Positions 1-9,300 of a stretch of DNA of 64,000 nt are shown piece by piece. Each line of letters starts with the position of its first letter. Positions within the stretch are counted from its first letter, which is position 1. Under the pieces are notes generated by a model that was not told the DNA's origin, made no database searches, and saw nothing but the letters and a program-made list of their open reading frames with translations. A program made the translations under genes and the position numbers. Source of the DNA: Kosakonia cowanii JCM 10956 = DSM 18146 (lineage in GTDB: Bacteria; Pseudomonadota; Gammaproteobacteria; Enterobacterales; Enterobacteriaceae); NCBI RefSeq assembly GCF_001975225.1, contig NZ_CP019445.1:3038001-3102000 (forward strand), written 5' to 3'.

Positions 1-6
1 TCCATT

Positions 7-1029
7 ATGAAAAAACTCTTTGGCGTTGTACTCATTCTGCTCGCGGTACTGGTTGTTGCCGCAGGCGCCGGTGCCTGGAAGGTGCGACAACTGGCCGACA
101 GCAAAATTTTGATCAAAGACGAAACCATCTTCACCTTGCCGGCAGGCACCGGGCGCACAACGCTTGGCGAGTTGCTCTATCGCGAAAAGGTGATTAATCG
201 TCCGCGCGTATTCCAGTGGTTACTGCGCCTGGAACCCGATCTTTCGCATTTTAAAGCCGGTACCTACCGCTTCACGCCCAACATGACCGTGCGGGAGATG
301 ATGCAGTTGCTGGAGAGCGGCAAAGAGGCGCAGTTCCCGCTTCGTTTCGTTGAGGGGATGCGGTTAAGCGACTACCTGAAACAGCTGCGCGACGCGCCAT
401 ACATTAAGCACACGCTGAAAGATGATGACTACGCAACCGTAGCGCAGGCGATAAAAATGGCGCACCCGGAGTGGGTCGAAGGGTGGTTCTGGCCCGACAC
501 GTGGATGTACACCGCCAATACTACCGACGTCGCGCTGTTGAAACGCGCGCATCAAAAAATGGTGCAGGCCGTTGCCCGTGCCTGGGAAGGGCGCGCTGAA
601 GGGCTGCCCTATAAAGATGAAAATCAGCTGGTGACGATGGCCTCGATCATTGAGAAAGAGACCGCCGTCGCCGGTGAGCGCGACCGGGTAGCCTCGGTGT
701 TTATTAACCGGCTGCGCATCGGGATGCGTCTGCAGACCGATCCGACGGTAATCTACGGGATGGGGGCGCGATATAGTGGTAAGCTGTCGCGCGCCGATCT
801 CGAGGCACCGACGGATTACAACACCTATGTTATTAACGGCCTGCCGCCGGGGCCGATTGCCACGCCGGGTGAAGCCTCACTGAAAGCCGCGGCGCATCCG
901 GCAAAAACGCCATATCTCTATTTTGTTGCCGACGGTAAAGGCGGGCATACGTTTAACACCAATCTCGCCAGTCATAATCGATCGGTGCAGGAGTACCTGA
1001 AAGTACTTAAGGAAAAAAATGGGCAGTAA
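7..1029 (+). CDS. mltG: endolytic murein transglycosylase MltG (YceG)
   Basis: Inner-membrane lytic transglycosylase that cleaves nascent glycan strands and is thought to act as a terminase for peptidoglycan synthesis. The 340-residue length equals that of E. coli YceG. A single N-terminal membrane helix lies at about residues 4-24, followed by a periplasmic region with a LysM-like part and the YceG catalytic core. The conserved catalytic stretch ASIIEKET and the pattern [10 protein letters not shown] are present. The start ATG is 6 bases into the window, so pabC, the usual upstream neighbour, is cut off. The gene ends inside tmk, overlapping it by 11 bases, which indicates one transcription unit mltG-tmk-holB-ycfH. 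Confidence 0.96.
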   Translation: MKKLFGVVLILLAVLVVAAGAGAWKVRQLADSKILIKDETIFTLPAGTGRTTLGELLYREKVINRPRVFQWLLRLEPDLSHFKAGTYRFTPNMTVREMMQLLESGKEAQFPLRFVEGMRLSDYLKQLRDAPYIKHTLKDDDYATVAQAIKMAHPEWVEGWFWPDTWMYTANTTDVALLKRAHQKMVQAVARAWEGRAEGLPYKDENQLVTMASIIEKETAVAGERDRVASVFINRLRIGMRLQTDPTVIYGMGARYSGKLSRADLEAPTDYNTYVINGLPPGPIATPGEASLKAAAHPAKTPYLYFVADGKGGHTFNTNLASHNRSVQEYLKVLKEKNGQ

Positions 1030-1660
1030 ATACATCGTCATTGAAGGGCTGGAAGGCGCGGGCAAAACCACCGCGCGGGATGTCATTGTCGACACGCTGA
1101 ACACGCTCGGCGTTGGCGACATGGTCTTCACCCGCGAGCCGGGCGGCACGCTGCTGGCAGAAAAGCTGCGCAGCCTGGTGCTGGATATCCGATCCGTCGG
1201 GGATGAAGTGATCACCGATAAAGCCGAAGTGCTGATGTTTTACGCCGCCCGCGTTCAGCTGGTGGAGACGGTGATCAAACCTGCGCTGGCAAGCGGAAGC
1301 TGGGTGATTGGCGATCGCCACGATCTCTCCACCCAGGCCTACCAGGGCGGCGGACGCGGTATTGATCAAACCCTGCTCACCACGCTGCGCGACGCGGTGC
1401 TCGGCGATTTCCGCCCCGATTTAACAATCTATCTTGATGTGACGCCGGAAGTGGGCCTCAAACGCGCCCGCGCGCGCGGCGAGCTTGACCGCATTGAGCA
1501 GGAGTCGCTCGATTTCTTCAACCGCACGCGTGCCCGCTATCTGGAACTGGCGGCGCAAGATGCGACTATTCGTACCATTGATGCCACTCAGTCGCTGGAA
1601 GAGGTTGTAGCCGATATTCGCCGCACCGTTACCGCATGGGTGGAGGAGCAGGGCGCATGA
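1019..1660 (+). CDS. tmk: thymidylate kinase
   Basis: Phosphorylates dTMP to dTDP with ATP, an essential cytoplasmic step of dTTP synthesis. The protein has 213 residues, as in E. coli. The P-loop GLEGAGKTT is at residues 10-18, the DRX-type motif GDRHDLS follows the substrate-binding region, and the arginine-rich LID segment [10 protein letters not shown] is present. The start overlaps the end of mltG by 11 bases, and the stop TGA overlaps the holB ATG (ATGA at 1657). This tight packing suggests translational coupling. Identity is clear from near-complete agreement with the E. coli sequence as remembered. Confidence 0.97.
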   Translation: MGSKYIVIEGLEGAGKTTARDVIVDTLNTLGVGDMVFTREPGGTLLAEKLRSLVLDIRSVGDEVITDKAEVLMFYAARVQLVETVIKPALASGSWVIGDRHDLSTQAYQGGGRGIDQTLLTTLRDAVLGDFRPDLTIYLDVTPEVGLKRARARGELDRIEQESLDFFNRTRARYLELAAQDATIRTIDATQSLEEVVADIRRTVTAWVEEQGA

Positions 1661-2661
1661 AATGGTATCCGTGGCTACGGCCGGACTTTGAACAACTGGT
1701 CGCCAGTTATCAGAGCGGGCGCGGGCACCACGCGTTACTGATCCACGCCCTGGAAGGGATGGGCGACGATGCGCTCATCTACGCCATTAACCGCCTGCTG
1801 CTCTGCCAGACGCCGCAAGGAAATAAAAGCTGCGGTCGCTGCCGCGGCTGCGAATTGATGCAGGCCGGTACGCACCCCGATTATTACGTGCTTGCGCCCG
1901 AGAAAGGGAAGTCGACGCTGGGCATCGATGCGGTGCGTGAAGTGAATGAAAAGCTGTATGAGCACGCCCGGCTCGGCGGCGCGAAAGTCGTCTGCCTGCC
2001 GGATGCCGCGCAGCTCAGCGACGCTGCTGCCAACGCACTGCTCAAAACGCTTGAAGAGCCGCCCGCGCAGACATGGTTTTTCCTTGCCTGCCGCGAGCCT
2101 GTGCGGCTGTTACCGACCCTGCGCAGCCGCTGCCGTATGCATCACTTAGCGCCACCCGCAGAACAGTACGCCGCGACGTGGCTTTCGCGTGAAGTGACAA
2201 TGTCACAAGAGGCAATTCTTACCGCGCTGCGCCTGTCGGCCGGCTCGCCGGGTGCTGCTCAAGTATTGTTGCAGGATGATAAGTGGAAGCAGCGTCAGAC
2301 CCTGTGTGAAGCGGCAAACACCGCGCTGGCTGGCGGTGACTGGCTGGCGATGCTGCCCGCGCTAAACCATGATAATGCCCCAGAGCGGCTGCAGTGGCTT
2401 GCTTCGCTGATCCTTGACGCGCTGAAACTGCAGCAAGGCGCAACACTCGTTACCAACGTCGATGCTCCGGCGCTGGTGCAGGGTTTCGCCCGCCAGTGGC
2501 GCAGCGACACGCTGCATGCGCTTTTGCATGCGCTGTTTACCTGCCGTGAGCAGTTGCTGAGCGTTGTTGGCGTCAACCGCGAGCTGCTGCTGACCGATTT
2601 ACTGTTAAATGTGGAGCGTTACCTGCACTCCGGCGTGACGCTTCCTGTATCCCATCTATAA
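1657..2661 (+). CDS. holB: DNA polymerase III subunit delta-prime
   Basis: Delta-prime subunit of the gamma-complex clamp loader, which loads the beta sliding clamp on DNA. The start is taken at ATG 1657, which overlaps the tmk stop as ATGA and gives 334 residues, exactly the E. coli length; an upstream in-frame GTG at 1636 would add seven residues with no family support. The N-terminal AAA+ domain carries a zinc module with Cys50, Cys59, Cys62 and Cys65. The SRC motif (TLRSRCRMH) is present. As in other delta-prime proteins the P-loop is degenerate, so it is not expected to hydrolyse ATP. Confidence 0.96.
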   Translation: MKWYPWLRPDFEQLVASYQSGRGHHALLIHALEGMGDDALIYAINRLLLCQTPQGNKSCGRCRGCELMQAGTHPDYYVLAPEKGKSTLGIDAVREVNEKLYEHARLGGAKVVCLPDAAQLSDAAANALLKTLEEPPAQTWFFLACREPVRLLPTLRSRCRMHHLAPPAEQYAATWLSREVTMSQEAILTALRLSAGSPGAAQVLLQDDKWKQRQTLCEAANTALAGGDWLAMLPALNHDNAPERLQWLASLILDALKLQQGATLVTNVDAPALVQGFARQWRSDTLHALLHALFTCREQLLSVVGVNRELLLTDLLLNVERYLHSGVTLPVSHL

Positions 2662-2671
2662 GAGAGACATT

Positions 2672-3466
2672 ATGTTTTTAGTCGACTCGCACTGCCATCT
2701 CGATGGCCTTAACTATGAAACGCTGCATAAAAATGTGGACGATGTGCTGGCGAAAGCCGCCGCGCGCGATGTGAAGTTCTGCCTCGCGGTTGCCACGACG
2801 CTGCCCGGATACCGGTCAATGCGTGAATTAGTCGGCGAGCGTGAGAATGTGGTTTTCTCCTGCGGCGTACATCCGCTTAATCAGGATGAAGAGTACGAGG
2901 TGGAAACCCTGCGCCAGCTGGCGGCAGAAGAGGGTGTGGTGGCAATGGGTGAAACCGGCCTCGACTACTTCTATACCCCGGAAACCAAGCCGCGCCAGCA
3001 GGAGTCTTTCCGCAACCATATCCGCATTGGGCGCGAGCTGAATAAACCGGTGATTGTGCATACGCGTGACGCGCGCGCCGATACGCTGGCGATTTTACAA
3101 GAAGAGAAGGTGCAGGATTGCGGCGGCGTACTACACTGCTTTACCGAAGATCGTGAAACGGCCGGTAAGCTGCTGGATATGGGTTTTTATATCTCCTTTT
3201 CCGGCATCGTAACCTTCCGTAACGCTGAGCAGCTACGTGACGCCGCGCGCTATGTGCCGCTCGATCGCCTGCTGGTGGAGACGGATTCACCCTATCTGGC
3301 ACCGGTGCCGCACCGCGGGAAAGAGAACCAGCCCGCCATGACGCGCGATGTTGCAGAGTATATGGCGGTGCTGAAGGGTGTCTCCATTGAAGAGCTTGCC
3401 CAACAGACGACGCAAAACTTTGCCCGCCTGTTCCATATCGCCCCGTCGCGTCTGCAATTAGCCTGA
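2672..3466 (+). CDS. ycfH: TatD-family metal-dependent hydrolase YcfH
   Basis: TatD-type amidohydrolase-fold protein; relatives are magnesium-dependent DNases, while the E. coli YcfH substrate is not settled. It has 264 residues, against 265 in E. coli. Metal ligands of the family are visible: the N-terminal HCHLDG motif, GETGLDYF, VIVHTRDA, LHCFTE and the ETDSPYLAP motif near the C-terminus. It follows holB after 10 bases, with GAGAG as the ribosome-binding site, and probably ends the mltG operon. Confidence 0.94.
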   Translation: MFLVDSHCHLDGLNYETLHKNVDDVLAKAAARDVKFCLAVATTLPGYRSMRELVGERENVVFSCGVHPLNQDEEYEVETLRQLAAEEGVVAMGETGLDYFYTPETKPRQQESFRNHIRIGRELNKPVIVHTRDARADTLAILQEEKVQDCGGVLHCFTEDRETAGKLLDMGFYISFSGIVTFRNAEQLRDAARYVPLDRLLVETDSPYLAPVPHRGKENQPAMTRDVAEYMAVLKGVSIEELAQQTTQNFARLFHIAPSRLQLA

Positions 3467-3764
3467 AAAGCAGCTTATTTTAGTACTCGTAATTAATAAC
3501 CGATAAGAGTAAAGTTCACCGCCATAAAATGGGCGGTGACGGTTACAATTTGACCTAAACAGAGCGGCAAATGTAAGGCAATGTGAGTTTTATTGTCGAT
3601 GCTGGCTGAAACGTGATAGCGGTCAAACAAACCTGAAACGATTTATTTTACTCTGTGTAATAAATAAAGGGCGCTTAGATGCCCTTCCCACGGCGCGGTT
3701 CTCCCCCCGTGCCAATGCGCGAAAGCGTAGAAAAAAGCACTAATACTCAGGAGCACTCTCAATT
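3467..3764 (+). promoter_or_regulatory. ptsG promoter and leader region
   Basis: Non-coding stretch between ycfH and ptsG. A CRP-like site CGTGA-N6-TCAAA lies at 3612-3627, and a weaker half-site TGTGA at 3582-3586. Known biology of ptsG (activation by CRP, repression by Mlc) makes these plausible, but no confident Mlc operator was identified. The downstream leader with the stretch TGTGTAATAAATAAAGGGCG resembles the E. coli ptsG leader closely as remembered. No gene is seen in it. Confidence 0.55.
3738..3764 (+). promoter_or_regulatory. SgrS small-RNA target site in ptsG leader
   Basis: The segment containing ATACTCAGGAGCACTCTC just before the ptsG start matches the E. coli region paired by the sugar-phosphate-stress RNA SgrS, including the ribosome-binding AGGAG. 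Conservation of sequence outside the ribosome-binding site supports SgrS-dependent translational repression and RNase E decay here too. SgrS itself is not in this window. Confidence 0.75.
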
Positions 3765-5198
3765 ATGTTTAAGAATGCATTTGCTAACCTGCAGAAGGTC
3801 GGTAAATCGCTGATGCTGCCAGTATCCGTACTCCCTATCGCAGGTATCCTGCTGGGCGTCGGTTCTGCAAACTTCAGCTGGCTGCCAGAAGTGGTTTCCC
3901 ATGTTATGGCCGAAGCGGGCGGTTCCGTTTTCGCCAACATGCCGCTGATCTTCGCGATCGGTGTGGCCCTTGGCTTCACCAATAACGACGGCGTTTCCGC
4001 GCTGGCCGCCGTTGTCGCCTACGGCATCATGGTTAAAACCATGGCGGTGGTTGCGCCGCTGGTTCTGCATTTACCTGCTGAAGAGATCGCGGCGAAACAC
4101 CTGGCAGACACCGGTGTGCTTGGCGGTATCATCTCTGGTGCGATCGCAGCGTATATGTTTAACCGCTTCTACCGTATCAAGCTGCCTGAGTATCTGGGCT
4201 TCTTCGCGGGTAAACGCTTTGTGCCGATCATCTCTGGTCTGGCAGCAATCTTCACCGGCGTGATCCTCTCCTTTATTTGGCCGCCGATCGGTACTGCTAT
4301 CCAGACCTTCTCTCAGTGGGCTGCTTACCAGAACCCGGTTGTTGCGTTTGGTATCTATGGCTTCATTGAGCGCTGCCTGGTGCCGTTTGGTCTGCACCAC
4401 ATCTGGAACGTACCTTTCCAGATGCAGATTGGTGAATTCACCAACGCCGCAGGTCAGGTGTTCCACGGCGATATCCCGCGTTACATGGCAGGTGACCCGA
4501 CCGCAGGTAAACTCTCCGGTGGCTTCCTGTTCAAAATGTACGGTCTGCCGGCTGCCGCGATTGCTATCTGGCACTCTGCGAAACCGGAAAACCGCGCCAA
4601 AGTGGGCGGTATCATGATCTCCGCCGCGCTGACCTCGTTCCTGACCGGTATCACCGAGCCGATCGAGTTCTCCTTTATGTTCGTGGCGCCGATCCTGTAC
4701 GTTATCCATGCGATTCTGGCAGGCCTGGCCTTCCCGATCTGTATCCTGCTGGGTATGCGTGACGGTACGTCGTTCTCTCACGGTCTGATCGACTTCGTCG
4801 TGCTGAGCGGCAACAGCAGCAAACTGTGGCTGTTCCCGATTATCGGTATCTGCTACGCAGTGGTTTACTACACCGTCTTCCGCGTGCTGATTAAAGCGCT
4901 GGATCTGAAGACGCCGGGTCGTGAAGAGACCACCGAAGAGAGCAAAGCTGGCGTAACCAGCGAAATGGCTCCGGCTCTGGTTTCCGCCTTTGGCGGCAAA
5001 GAGAACATCACCAACCTCGATGCGTGCATCACGCGTCTGCGTGTCAGCGTGGCTGACGTAGCGAAAGTGGATCAGGCTGGCCTGAAGAAACTGGGCGCTG
5101 CGGGTGTGGTTGTTGCCGGTTCCGGCGTTCAGGCGATTTTCGGTACCAAATCCGATAACCTGAAAACTGAGATGGATGAGTACATCCGCAACAGCTAA
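3765..5198 (+). CDS. ptsG: PTS glucose permease EIICB(Glc)
   Basis: Glucose-specific phosphotransferase permease that imports and phosphorylates glucose at the inner membrane. At 477 residues it equals the E. coli protein. The N-terminal EIIC domain (about 1-385) is a multi-helix membrane unit with the conserved loop motif [12 protein letters not shown]. The linker is followed by the cytoplasmic EIIB domain with the phosphorylated cysteine in [11 protein letters not shown] (Cys421). Phosphate reaches EIIB from EIIA(Glc), encoded elsewhere. The leader carries the SgrS target, and a strong terminator follows directly, so it is probably monocistronic. Confidence 0.98.
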   Translation: MFKNAFANLQKVGKSLMLPVSVLPIAGILLGVGSANFSWLPEVVSHVMAEAGGSVFANMPLIFAIGVALGFTNNDGVSALAAVVAYGIMVKTMAVVAPLVLHLPAEEIAAKHLADTGVLGGIISGAIAAYMFNRFYRIKLPEYLGFFAGKRFVPIISGLAAIFTGVILSFIWPPIGTAIQTFSQWAAYQNPVVAFGIYGFIERCLVPFGLHHIWNVPFQMQIGEFTNAAGQVFHGDIPRYMAGDPTAGKLSGGFLFKMYGLPAAAIAIWHSAKPENRAKVGGIMISAALTSFLTGITEPIEFSFMFVAPILYVIHAILAGLAFPICILLGMRDGTSFSHGLIDFVVLSGNSSKLWLFPIIGICYAVVYYTVFRVLIKALDLKTPGREETTEESKAGVTSEMAPALVSAFGGKENITNLDACITRLRVSVADVAKVDQAGLKKLGAAGVVVAGSGVQAIFGTKSDNLKTEMDEYIRNS

Positions 5199-5218
5199 GC
5201 CATAGTCTGGGGAGACTG

Positions 5219-5244
5219 AGGGAGCCTGATGGCTCCCTTTTTTA
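5219..5244 (+). terminator. rho-independent terminator of ptsG
   Basis: Perfect 7-bp stem GGGAGCC-TGAT-GGCTCCC followed by TTTTTTATT, 21 bases after the ptsG stop. Confidence 0.9.
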
Positions 5245-5257
5245 TTGACCTGCATTT

Positions 5258-5331
5258 GTAGGACGGATAAGCGTCAGCGCCATCCGGCATTGCGGTTTAG
5301 CCGGAAGGCGGCGTTGCCTTATCCGGCCTAC
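5258..5331. repeat. REP pair (BIME) between ptsG and fhuE
   Basis: Two oppositely oriented REP units (GTAGGACGGATAAGCG... and ...GCCTTATCCGGCCTAC) form an imperfect palindrome in the convergent ptsG/fhuE intergenic space. They are the same family as the arrays at 16.8 kb and 40-41 kb. Confidence 0.85.
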
Positions 5332-5345
5332 AGGTAGCCAATAAA

Positions 5346-5367
5346 AAAGGAGCCCGCAGGCTCCTTT
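5346..5367 (-). terminator. terminator of fhuE (bidirectional)
   Basis: Stem AAAGGAGCC / GGCTCCTTT with a CGCA loop, and A/T-runs on both sides. On the minus strand it is followed by a run of T residues and lies just after the fhuE stop. Confidence 0.82.
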
Positions 5368-5384
5368 TGTTTACTGATGCGATA

Positions 5385-7571
5385 TCAGAAGCGGTAATTA
5401 GCGCTCACTGAGAAGTTACGCGGCTCGCCATATACATAGGAGCGGCTGTCGACGTTGGTGTCATATTTCTTATCAAACAGGTTATCGATGTTCGCCTGCA
5501 CCGAAAGCTGCTTAGTGACCTGGTAACGGGCGAAAAGGTCGACCAGCGCATAGCTGCCCTGTTCAGAGCGGAAGTTGCCGTTCGCAGTGCTGACATTCGC
5601 CCAAGTGCTGTTCTGCCAGTTAACGCCGCCGCCGACGGTTAACTCCTGCAGCATCGGCAGGCGATAGCTGGTGAAGGTTTTGATCGACGTACGCGGCAGG
5701 TTCGGGTTCACCGCATTGCCATCTTTATCATCAGCAACATAGCGTGTGGCGCCAAAAGTCATCTGCCAGTTGTCCGTCAGCGCACCGTTAATTTCCAGCT
5801 CAACACCTTTACTCACCGCGCCATCAACCGCTTCATACGCGCTTTCGCCGCTGGTGCCCGGCACCACGCCACCGGTTGTCTGACCCAGGTTATCCTGCTC
5901 GATACGGAACACGGCAAGTGAAGCGGTTAAACGGCTGTTCATCCAGTCAGATTTCACGCCCAGCTCGTAGTTTTTCCCGGTGACCGGCGAGAGATATTTC
6001 CCCTGCGCGTCGCGGTACTCCTGCGGTTTAAAGATGGAGGTGTAGCTGGCATAGGTCGACCAGGTATCATTGATGTCGAAGATCAGGCCCGCATAGGGTG
6101 AGAGGTTGTTCTTCTCCAGATCCTGCGTCAACGTCTCAAGTTTGTATTTGGTATAACGCGCGCCGGCAATTAGGTGCAGCGGATCGGCAAGGGAGATACG
6201 CGTTGCGAGGTAGGCTGACTGCTGACGAATAGTATCTTCCTGCGCCAGGCTCAGCGGCGCCCACTGGGTTTCCGGGTAGTTGCCGTTGAAGTTGCTGTAG
6301 TTGCCGAGCGAGGTATCGAGGATATTCTCCCACGAGCTAAAGTAGCGGTTATTTTGCTTGCTCAGATTGCCGCCGACCATCAGCTCATGCTGGCGGCCAA
6401 ACAGTTCATACGAGCCATTAGCAAAGGTATCCAGCGCATCGACTTTACGCATGCCGGTGTTATACCCGGTGCCGCCAACATAGGGGTAAGAGGCACCATA
6501 AGGGCTGACCATCAGTCCGGTGGATTTATCGACCGTGCCGTCGACATAGAGCGCTTTACTGTCGAGCTGCGTCTCGGTATGGGTGCCGTTCACCGTCAGC
6601 AGCCAGTCACTGCCGAGACCCTGCTTCAGTGTCGCGAAGGTGCGTTTGGAGACTTTATTGTTATAGGCCCAATCCGGCGCGGTGCTGTCGCTGCGGCTCG
6701 GGTGGGTTTTTGTGCCGTCCGTATACCAGCGCGGCAACCCGCCCCACGTTGGGCTATCAACGTCGGTCTCCTGGTAGTCATAGCCAACGGAGAAGGCCGT
6801 CGACACAGTCAGATCGACATCCAGCACGCCGTAGAAGAACTTCTTCTCCTGGCTGTAGCGATCAAGCCAGCTGTCATTATGCTGATAACCAGCCACCGCA
6901 CGGCCGCGGATCCTGCCATCATCCGTCAGCGGCGTGGATACATCCGCGACGTAACGCTGTTTATTCCAGCTGCCATACTCCGCCGAAACGTTTGAGGTGA
7001 ATTCGCGGCTGTCGGCGTGCTTGCGCACCATATTTACGGAAGCGGATGGGTTGCCCGCCCCGGTCATCAGCCCGGTTGCGCCGCGTACCACTTCAATGCG
7101 CTCATACATGGCGGTATCGGAGAGCGCATCGCCCAGGTTCCAGCGGGTTTCAAAAATCGTCGGAATACCGTCGACCATATAGTTATCAATCAGGAAGCCA
7201 CGCGAGTAGTAGGTGCTGCGATCGGAGTCTGCCGTGCTCTCGAACACGCCGGTGGTGTTCTTCAGCACATCGCCCAGTGTTTCCAGCTGCTGATCCTTCA
7301 TCCGCTGTTGGGTAGTAATGCTGATGGATTGAGGAATATCGCGCTGCACCAGCGTCATTTTGGTGCCCGCCGCAGTGGTCTGCGTATTGTAATCCTGTTC
7401 GGTCAGAGCACGAGCGTCGGCAGCGCTGGTTCCTTCAACTACCACCGTCTCTTCACTGCTGGCGGCAAAACCGGTGGCCGGGGTGAGCGCGAAAGCAATG
7501 GCAACGGCCAGCAGGGAAGGGGCGGCCGTACAGGCGCGTGCGCCGAAGCGGCCATTCTGCGGGAAAGACAT
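5385..7571 (-). CDS. fhuE: TonB-dependent coprogen/ferric hydroxamate receptor FhuE
   Basis: Outer-membrane siderophore receptor for coprogen and rhodotorulic acid, energised by TonB. The length of 728 residues is one short of E. coli FhuE. A signal peptide occupies about residues 1-36 (cleavage near GFA-A), followed by the TonB box ETVVVEG, a plug domain with VVRGATGLMTG, and a 22-strand barrel ending in the aromatic C-terminus NYRF needed for barrel assembly. It is convergent with ptsG and divergent from hinT. A Fur-box-like sequence lies upstream. Confidence 0.95.
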   Translation of the reverse strand: MSFPQNGRFGARACTAAPSLLAVAIAFALTPATGFAASSEETVVVEGTSAADARALTEQDYNTQTTAAGTKMTLVQRDIPQSISITTQQRMKDQQLETLGDVLKNTTGVFESTADSDRSTYYSRGFLIDNYMVDGIPTIFETRWNLGDALSDTAMYERIEVVRGATGLMTGAGNPSASVNMVRKHADSREFTSNVSAEYGSWNKQRYVADVSTPLTDDGRIRGRAVAGYQHNDSWLDRYSQEKKFFYGVLDVDLTVSTAFSVGYDYQETDVDSPTWGGLPRWYTDGTKTHPSRSDSTAPDWAYNNKVSKRTFATLKQGLGSDWLLTVNGTHTETQLDSKALYVDGTVDKSTGLMVSPYGASYPYVGGTGYNTGMRKVDALDTFANGSYELFGRQHELMVGGNLSKQNNRYFSSWENILDTSLGNYSNFNGNYPETQWAPLSLAQEDTIRQQSAYLATRISLADPLHLIAGARYTKYKLETLTQDLEKNNLSPYAGLIFDINDTWSTYASYTSIFKPQEYRDAQGKYLSPVTGKNYELGVKSDWMNSRLTASLAVFRIEQDNLGQTTGGVVPGTSGESAYEAVDGAVSKGVELEINGALTDNWQMTFGATRYVADDKDGNAVNPNLPRTSIKTFTSYRLPMLQELTVGGGVNWQNSTWANVSTANGNFRSEQGSYALVDLFARYQVTKQLSVQANIDNLFDKKYDTNVDSRSYVYGEPRNFSVSANYRF

Positions 7572-7900
7572 GATAAACCCTTAATGGTGTGTGAGCAGAA
7601 CCCGCAGCCAGTACGTTGCTGGCTACGGGAAGTAAATGCGTCAGCGCAAGGCGCGCATGGAAATGCAAATGCGAAATATACGCATTCACTTAACTGGTGT
7701 AAACAGATGTAATTATCGATTATGAAATGCGATTTCATCTGTGCCGGGCGGCGTCTGCGCCTGCCACAATCAGGCCCGGCGTAAAAGGGGAAAGAAAAAC
7801 AGCGTTATAGTTGAAAGAACAAGAGAATCTCGATCATACTCTAGGGCACATAATTGACGACGACGGCGGGCCTGGCCCGCACTCATAAAAGGAAAACGTC
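7572..7900. promoter_or_regulatory. fhuE/hinT divergent regulatory region
   Basis: A 329-base non-coding interval. It holds the Fur-like site at 7708-7726, a dyad AATGCG-N7-CGCATT at 7668-7686, and, close to hinT, the start-proximal AGGAAAA ribosome-binding site. Short reading frames on both strands lack ribosome-binding sites and were not accepted. Confidence 0.5.
7708..7726 (-). promoter_or_regulatory. candidate Fur box upstream of fhuE
   Basis: On the minus strand this reads TTCATAATCGATAATTACA, containing the repeated CATAAT/GATAAT hexamers of the Fur 6-6-1-6 model, but it is an imperfect match. Iron regulation of fhuE by Fur is known in E. coli; binding here is inferred. Confidence 0.45.
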
Positions 7901-8260
7901 ATGGCCGAAGAGACCATTTTCAGCAAAATCATTCGTCGCGAAATTCCGGCGGACATCGTTTATCAGGATGAACTGGTTACCGCCTTTCGCGATATCTCTC
8001 CGCAAGCACCAACACATGTGCTGATCGTGCCGAACCTGCTTATCCCAACCGTCAACGATGTAACGCAGGCCCATGAGCAGGCGCTGGGGCGCATGATGAC
8101 TGTTGCTGCGAAAATCGCCCGTGATGAAGGGATTGCCGAAGATGGCTATCGCCTGATCATGAACTGCAATCGTCACGGCGGGCAGGAGGTTTACCATATT
8201 CATATGCACCTGGTGGGTGGGCGCGTGCTGGGGCCGATGCTGGCTCATAAAGGGCTTTAA
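7901..8260 (+). CDS. hinT: HIT-family purine nucleoside phosphoramidase HinT
   Basis: Cytoplasmic HIT hydrolase acting on AMP-N phosphoramidates and adenylated lysine. It has 119 residues, as in E. coli YcfF. The catalytic histidine triad appears as [10 protein letters not shown] near residue 100, and the family signature [18 protein letters not shown] begins the protein. The ATG is preceded by AGGAAAA. ycfL begins one base after its stop, so hinT probably heads the hinT-ycfL-lpoB-thiK-nagZ transcript. Confidence 0.96.
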   Translation: MAEETIFSKIIRREIPADIVYQDELVTAFRDISPQAPTHVLIVPNLLIPTVNDVTQAHEQALGRMMTVAAKIARDEGIAEDGYRLIMNCNRHGGQEVYHIHMHLVGGRVLGPMLAHKGL

Positions 8261-8261
8261 G

Positions 8262-8636
8262 ATGAGCGTCGCGCGTGTTGCGTTACTGCTGACGGCGTTA
8301 GCGCTTGTCGGCTGCGGCTCCCGGCCCGCAATCCCGGTCGCCAGCAATCAAACGCTGGTGATGGAGTCCTCCATCCTTGCCGCAGGCATCATCGCGCAGC
8401 CGCCGACCATGAGCCGGGAGGCGCTGCAGCCTTCCGCCTCATCAAAGATCTATAACGAACGCCAGCAGCCCGTCACGCTGCACTATCGCTTTTACTGGTA
8501 TGACGCCAGAGGTCTGGAGATGCACCCGCTGGAAGCGCCGCGCAGCGTAACGGTTCCCGGTAATGCCACCATGACACTCTACGGCAGCGCTAACTATCTC
8601 GGCGCGCACAGCGTCAGACTCTATCTCTATCTCTAA
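8262..8636 (+). CDS. ycfL: lipoprotein YcfL
   Basis: Predicted periplasmic lipoprotein of the DUF1425 (YcfL) family; its function is unknown. The start ATG at 8262 gives 124 residues against 125 in E. coli, and directly precedes a short signal peptide with lipobox LVGC near residues 16-19. An upstream in-frame ATG at 8217 lies inside hinT and would spoil the signal peptide. The position directly before lpoB, which activates PBP1b, suggests an envelope role, but this is inference. Confidence 0.9.
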   Translation: MSVARVALLLTALALVGCGSRPAIPVASNQTLVMESSILAAGIIAQPPTMSREALQPSASSKIYNERQQPVTLHYRFYWYDARGLEMHPLEAPRSVTVPGNATMTLYGSANYLGAHSVRLYLYL

Positions 8637-8646
8637 GAGGTGACAC

Positions 8647-9300
8647 TTGATTAAGACCATTGGACGCTACGCGTTACTGACCACACTTGCCATGCTGCTT
8701 GCAGGCTGTATCACCGACCAGCAACCGGCTCCAGTTGAGCAGGCAGGCGGTGGCGCGACGCAACCGGCGCAACCTCAGCAGCCGCAGCAGCCGATTCCGG
8801 GCGTGCCTTCTGTGCCAACGCTGCCGCAGCAGCCAGGCCCGATTGAACATCAGGATCAGAACGGCCAGCCGACGCCGCGCGAGCGTCATTACGACTGGAA
8901 CGGCGCAGTACAGCCGATGGTGGGCAAAATGTTGCAGGCCAGCGGTGCCAATGCTGGCAGCGTTCTGCTGGTGGACAGCGTAAACAACCGCACTAACGGT
9001 TCGATTAACACCGGTGAAGCAACAGAAGTGGTGCATAACGCGCTGGCAAACAACGGTAAATTCACCCTGATTACCGCCCAGCAGCTGGCGGTCGCCAAGC
9101 AGCAGCTCGGCCTGTCGCCGCAGGACAGCCTCGGCACGCGCAGCAAAGCAATGGGCATTGCGCGCAACGTCGGCGCACAGTATGTGCTCTACTCCAACGC
9201 AACCGGCAATGCCAATGCGCCTTCGCTGCAAATGCAGTTAATGCTGGTGCAGACCGGCGAGATTATCTGGTCAGGTAAAGGTGCCGTTCAACAGCAGTAA
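8647..9300 (+). CDS. lpoB: penicillin-binding protein activator LpoB
   Basis: Outer-membrane lipoprotein that reaches through the peptidoglycan to activate PBP1b. It has 217 residues (213 in E. coli), with a signal peptide and lipobox LLAGC near residues 18-22. A long Pro/Gln-rich flexible linker (roughly 25-75) precedes the globular domain, which contains [19 protein letters not shown]. The start codon is TTG, preceded by AAGAGGTGACAC; no ATG lies between it and the lipobox at a sensible distance. The 3' end overlaps thiK by 20 bases. Confidence 0.95.
   Translation: MIKTIGRYALLTTLAMLLAGCITDQQPAPVEQAGGGATQPAQPQQPQQPIPGVPSVPTLPQQPGPIEHQDQNGQPTPRERHYDWNGAVQPMVGKMLQASGANAGSVLLVDSVNNRTNGSINTGEATEVVHNALANNGKFTLITAQQLAVAKQQLGLSPQDSLGTRSKAMGIARNVGAQYVLYSNATGNANAPSLQMQLMLVQTGEIIWSGKGAVQQQ

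Noticed and set aside
1..10. 3' end of pabC overlapping mltG
   Set aside because: Only six bases precede the mltG start; a TGA overlaps its ATG, but there is too little sequence to call a gene.
3582..3597. Second CRP site TGTGA-N6-TTGTC before ptsG
   Set aside because: The right half does not match the consensus; kept only as a remark.
4071..5255. 394-codon open frame opposite ptsG
   Set aside because: Antisense shadow of ptsG, with low-complexity His/Arg/Asp composition and no ribosome-binding site.
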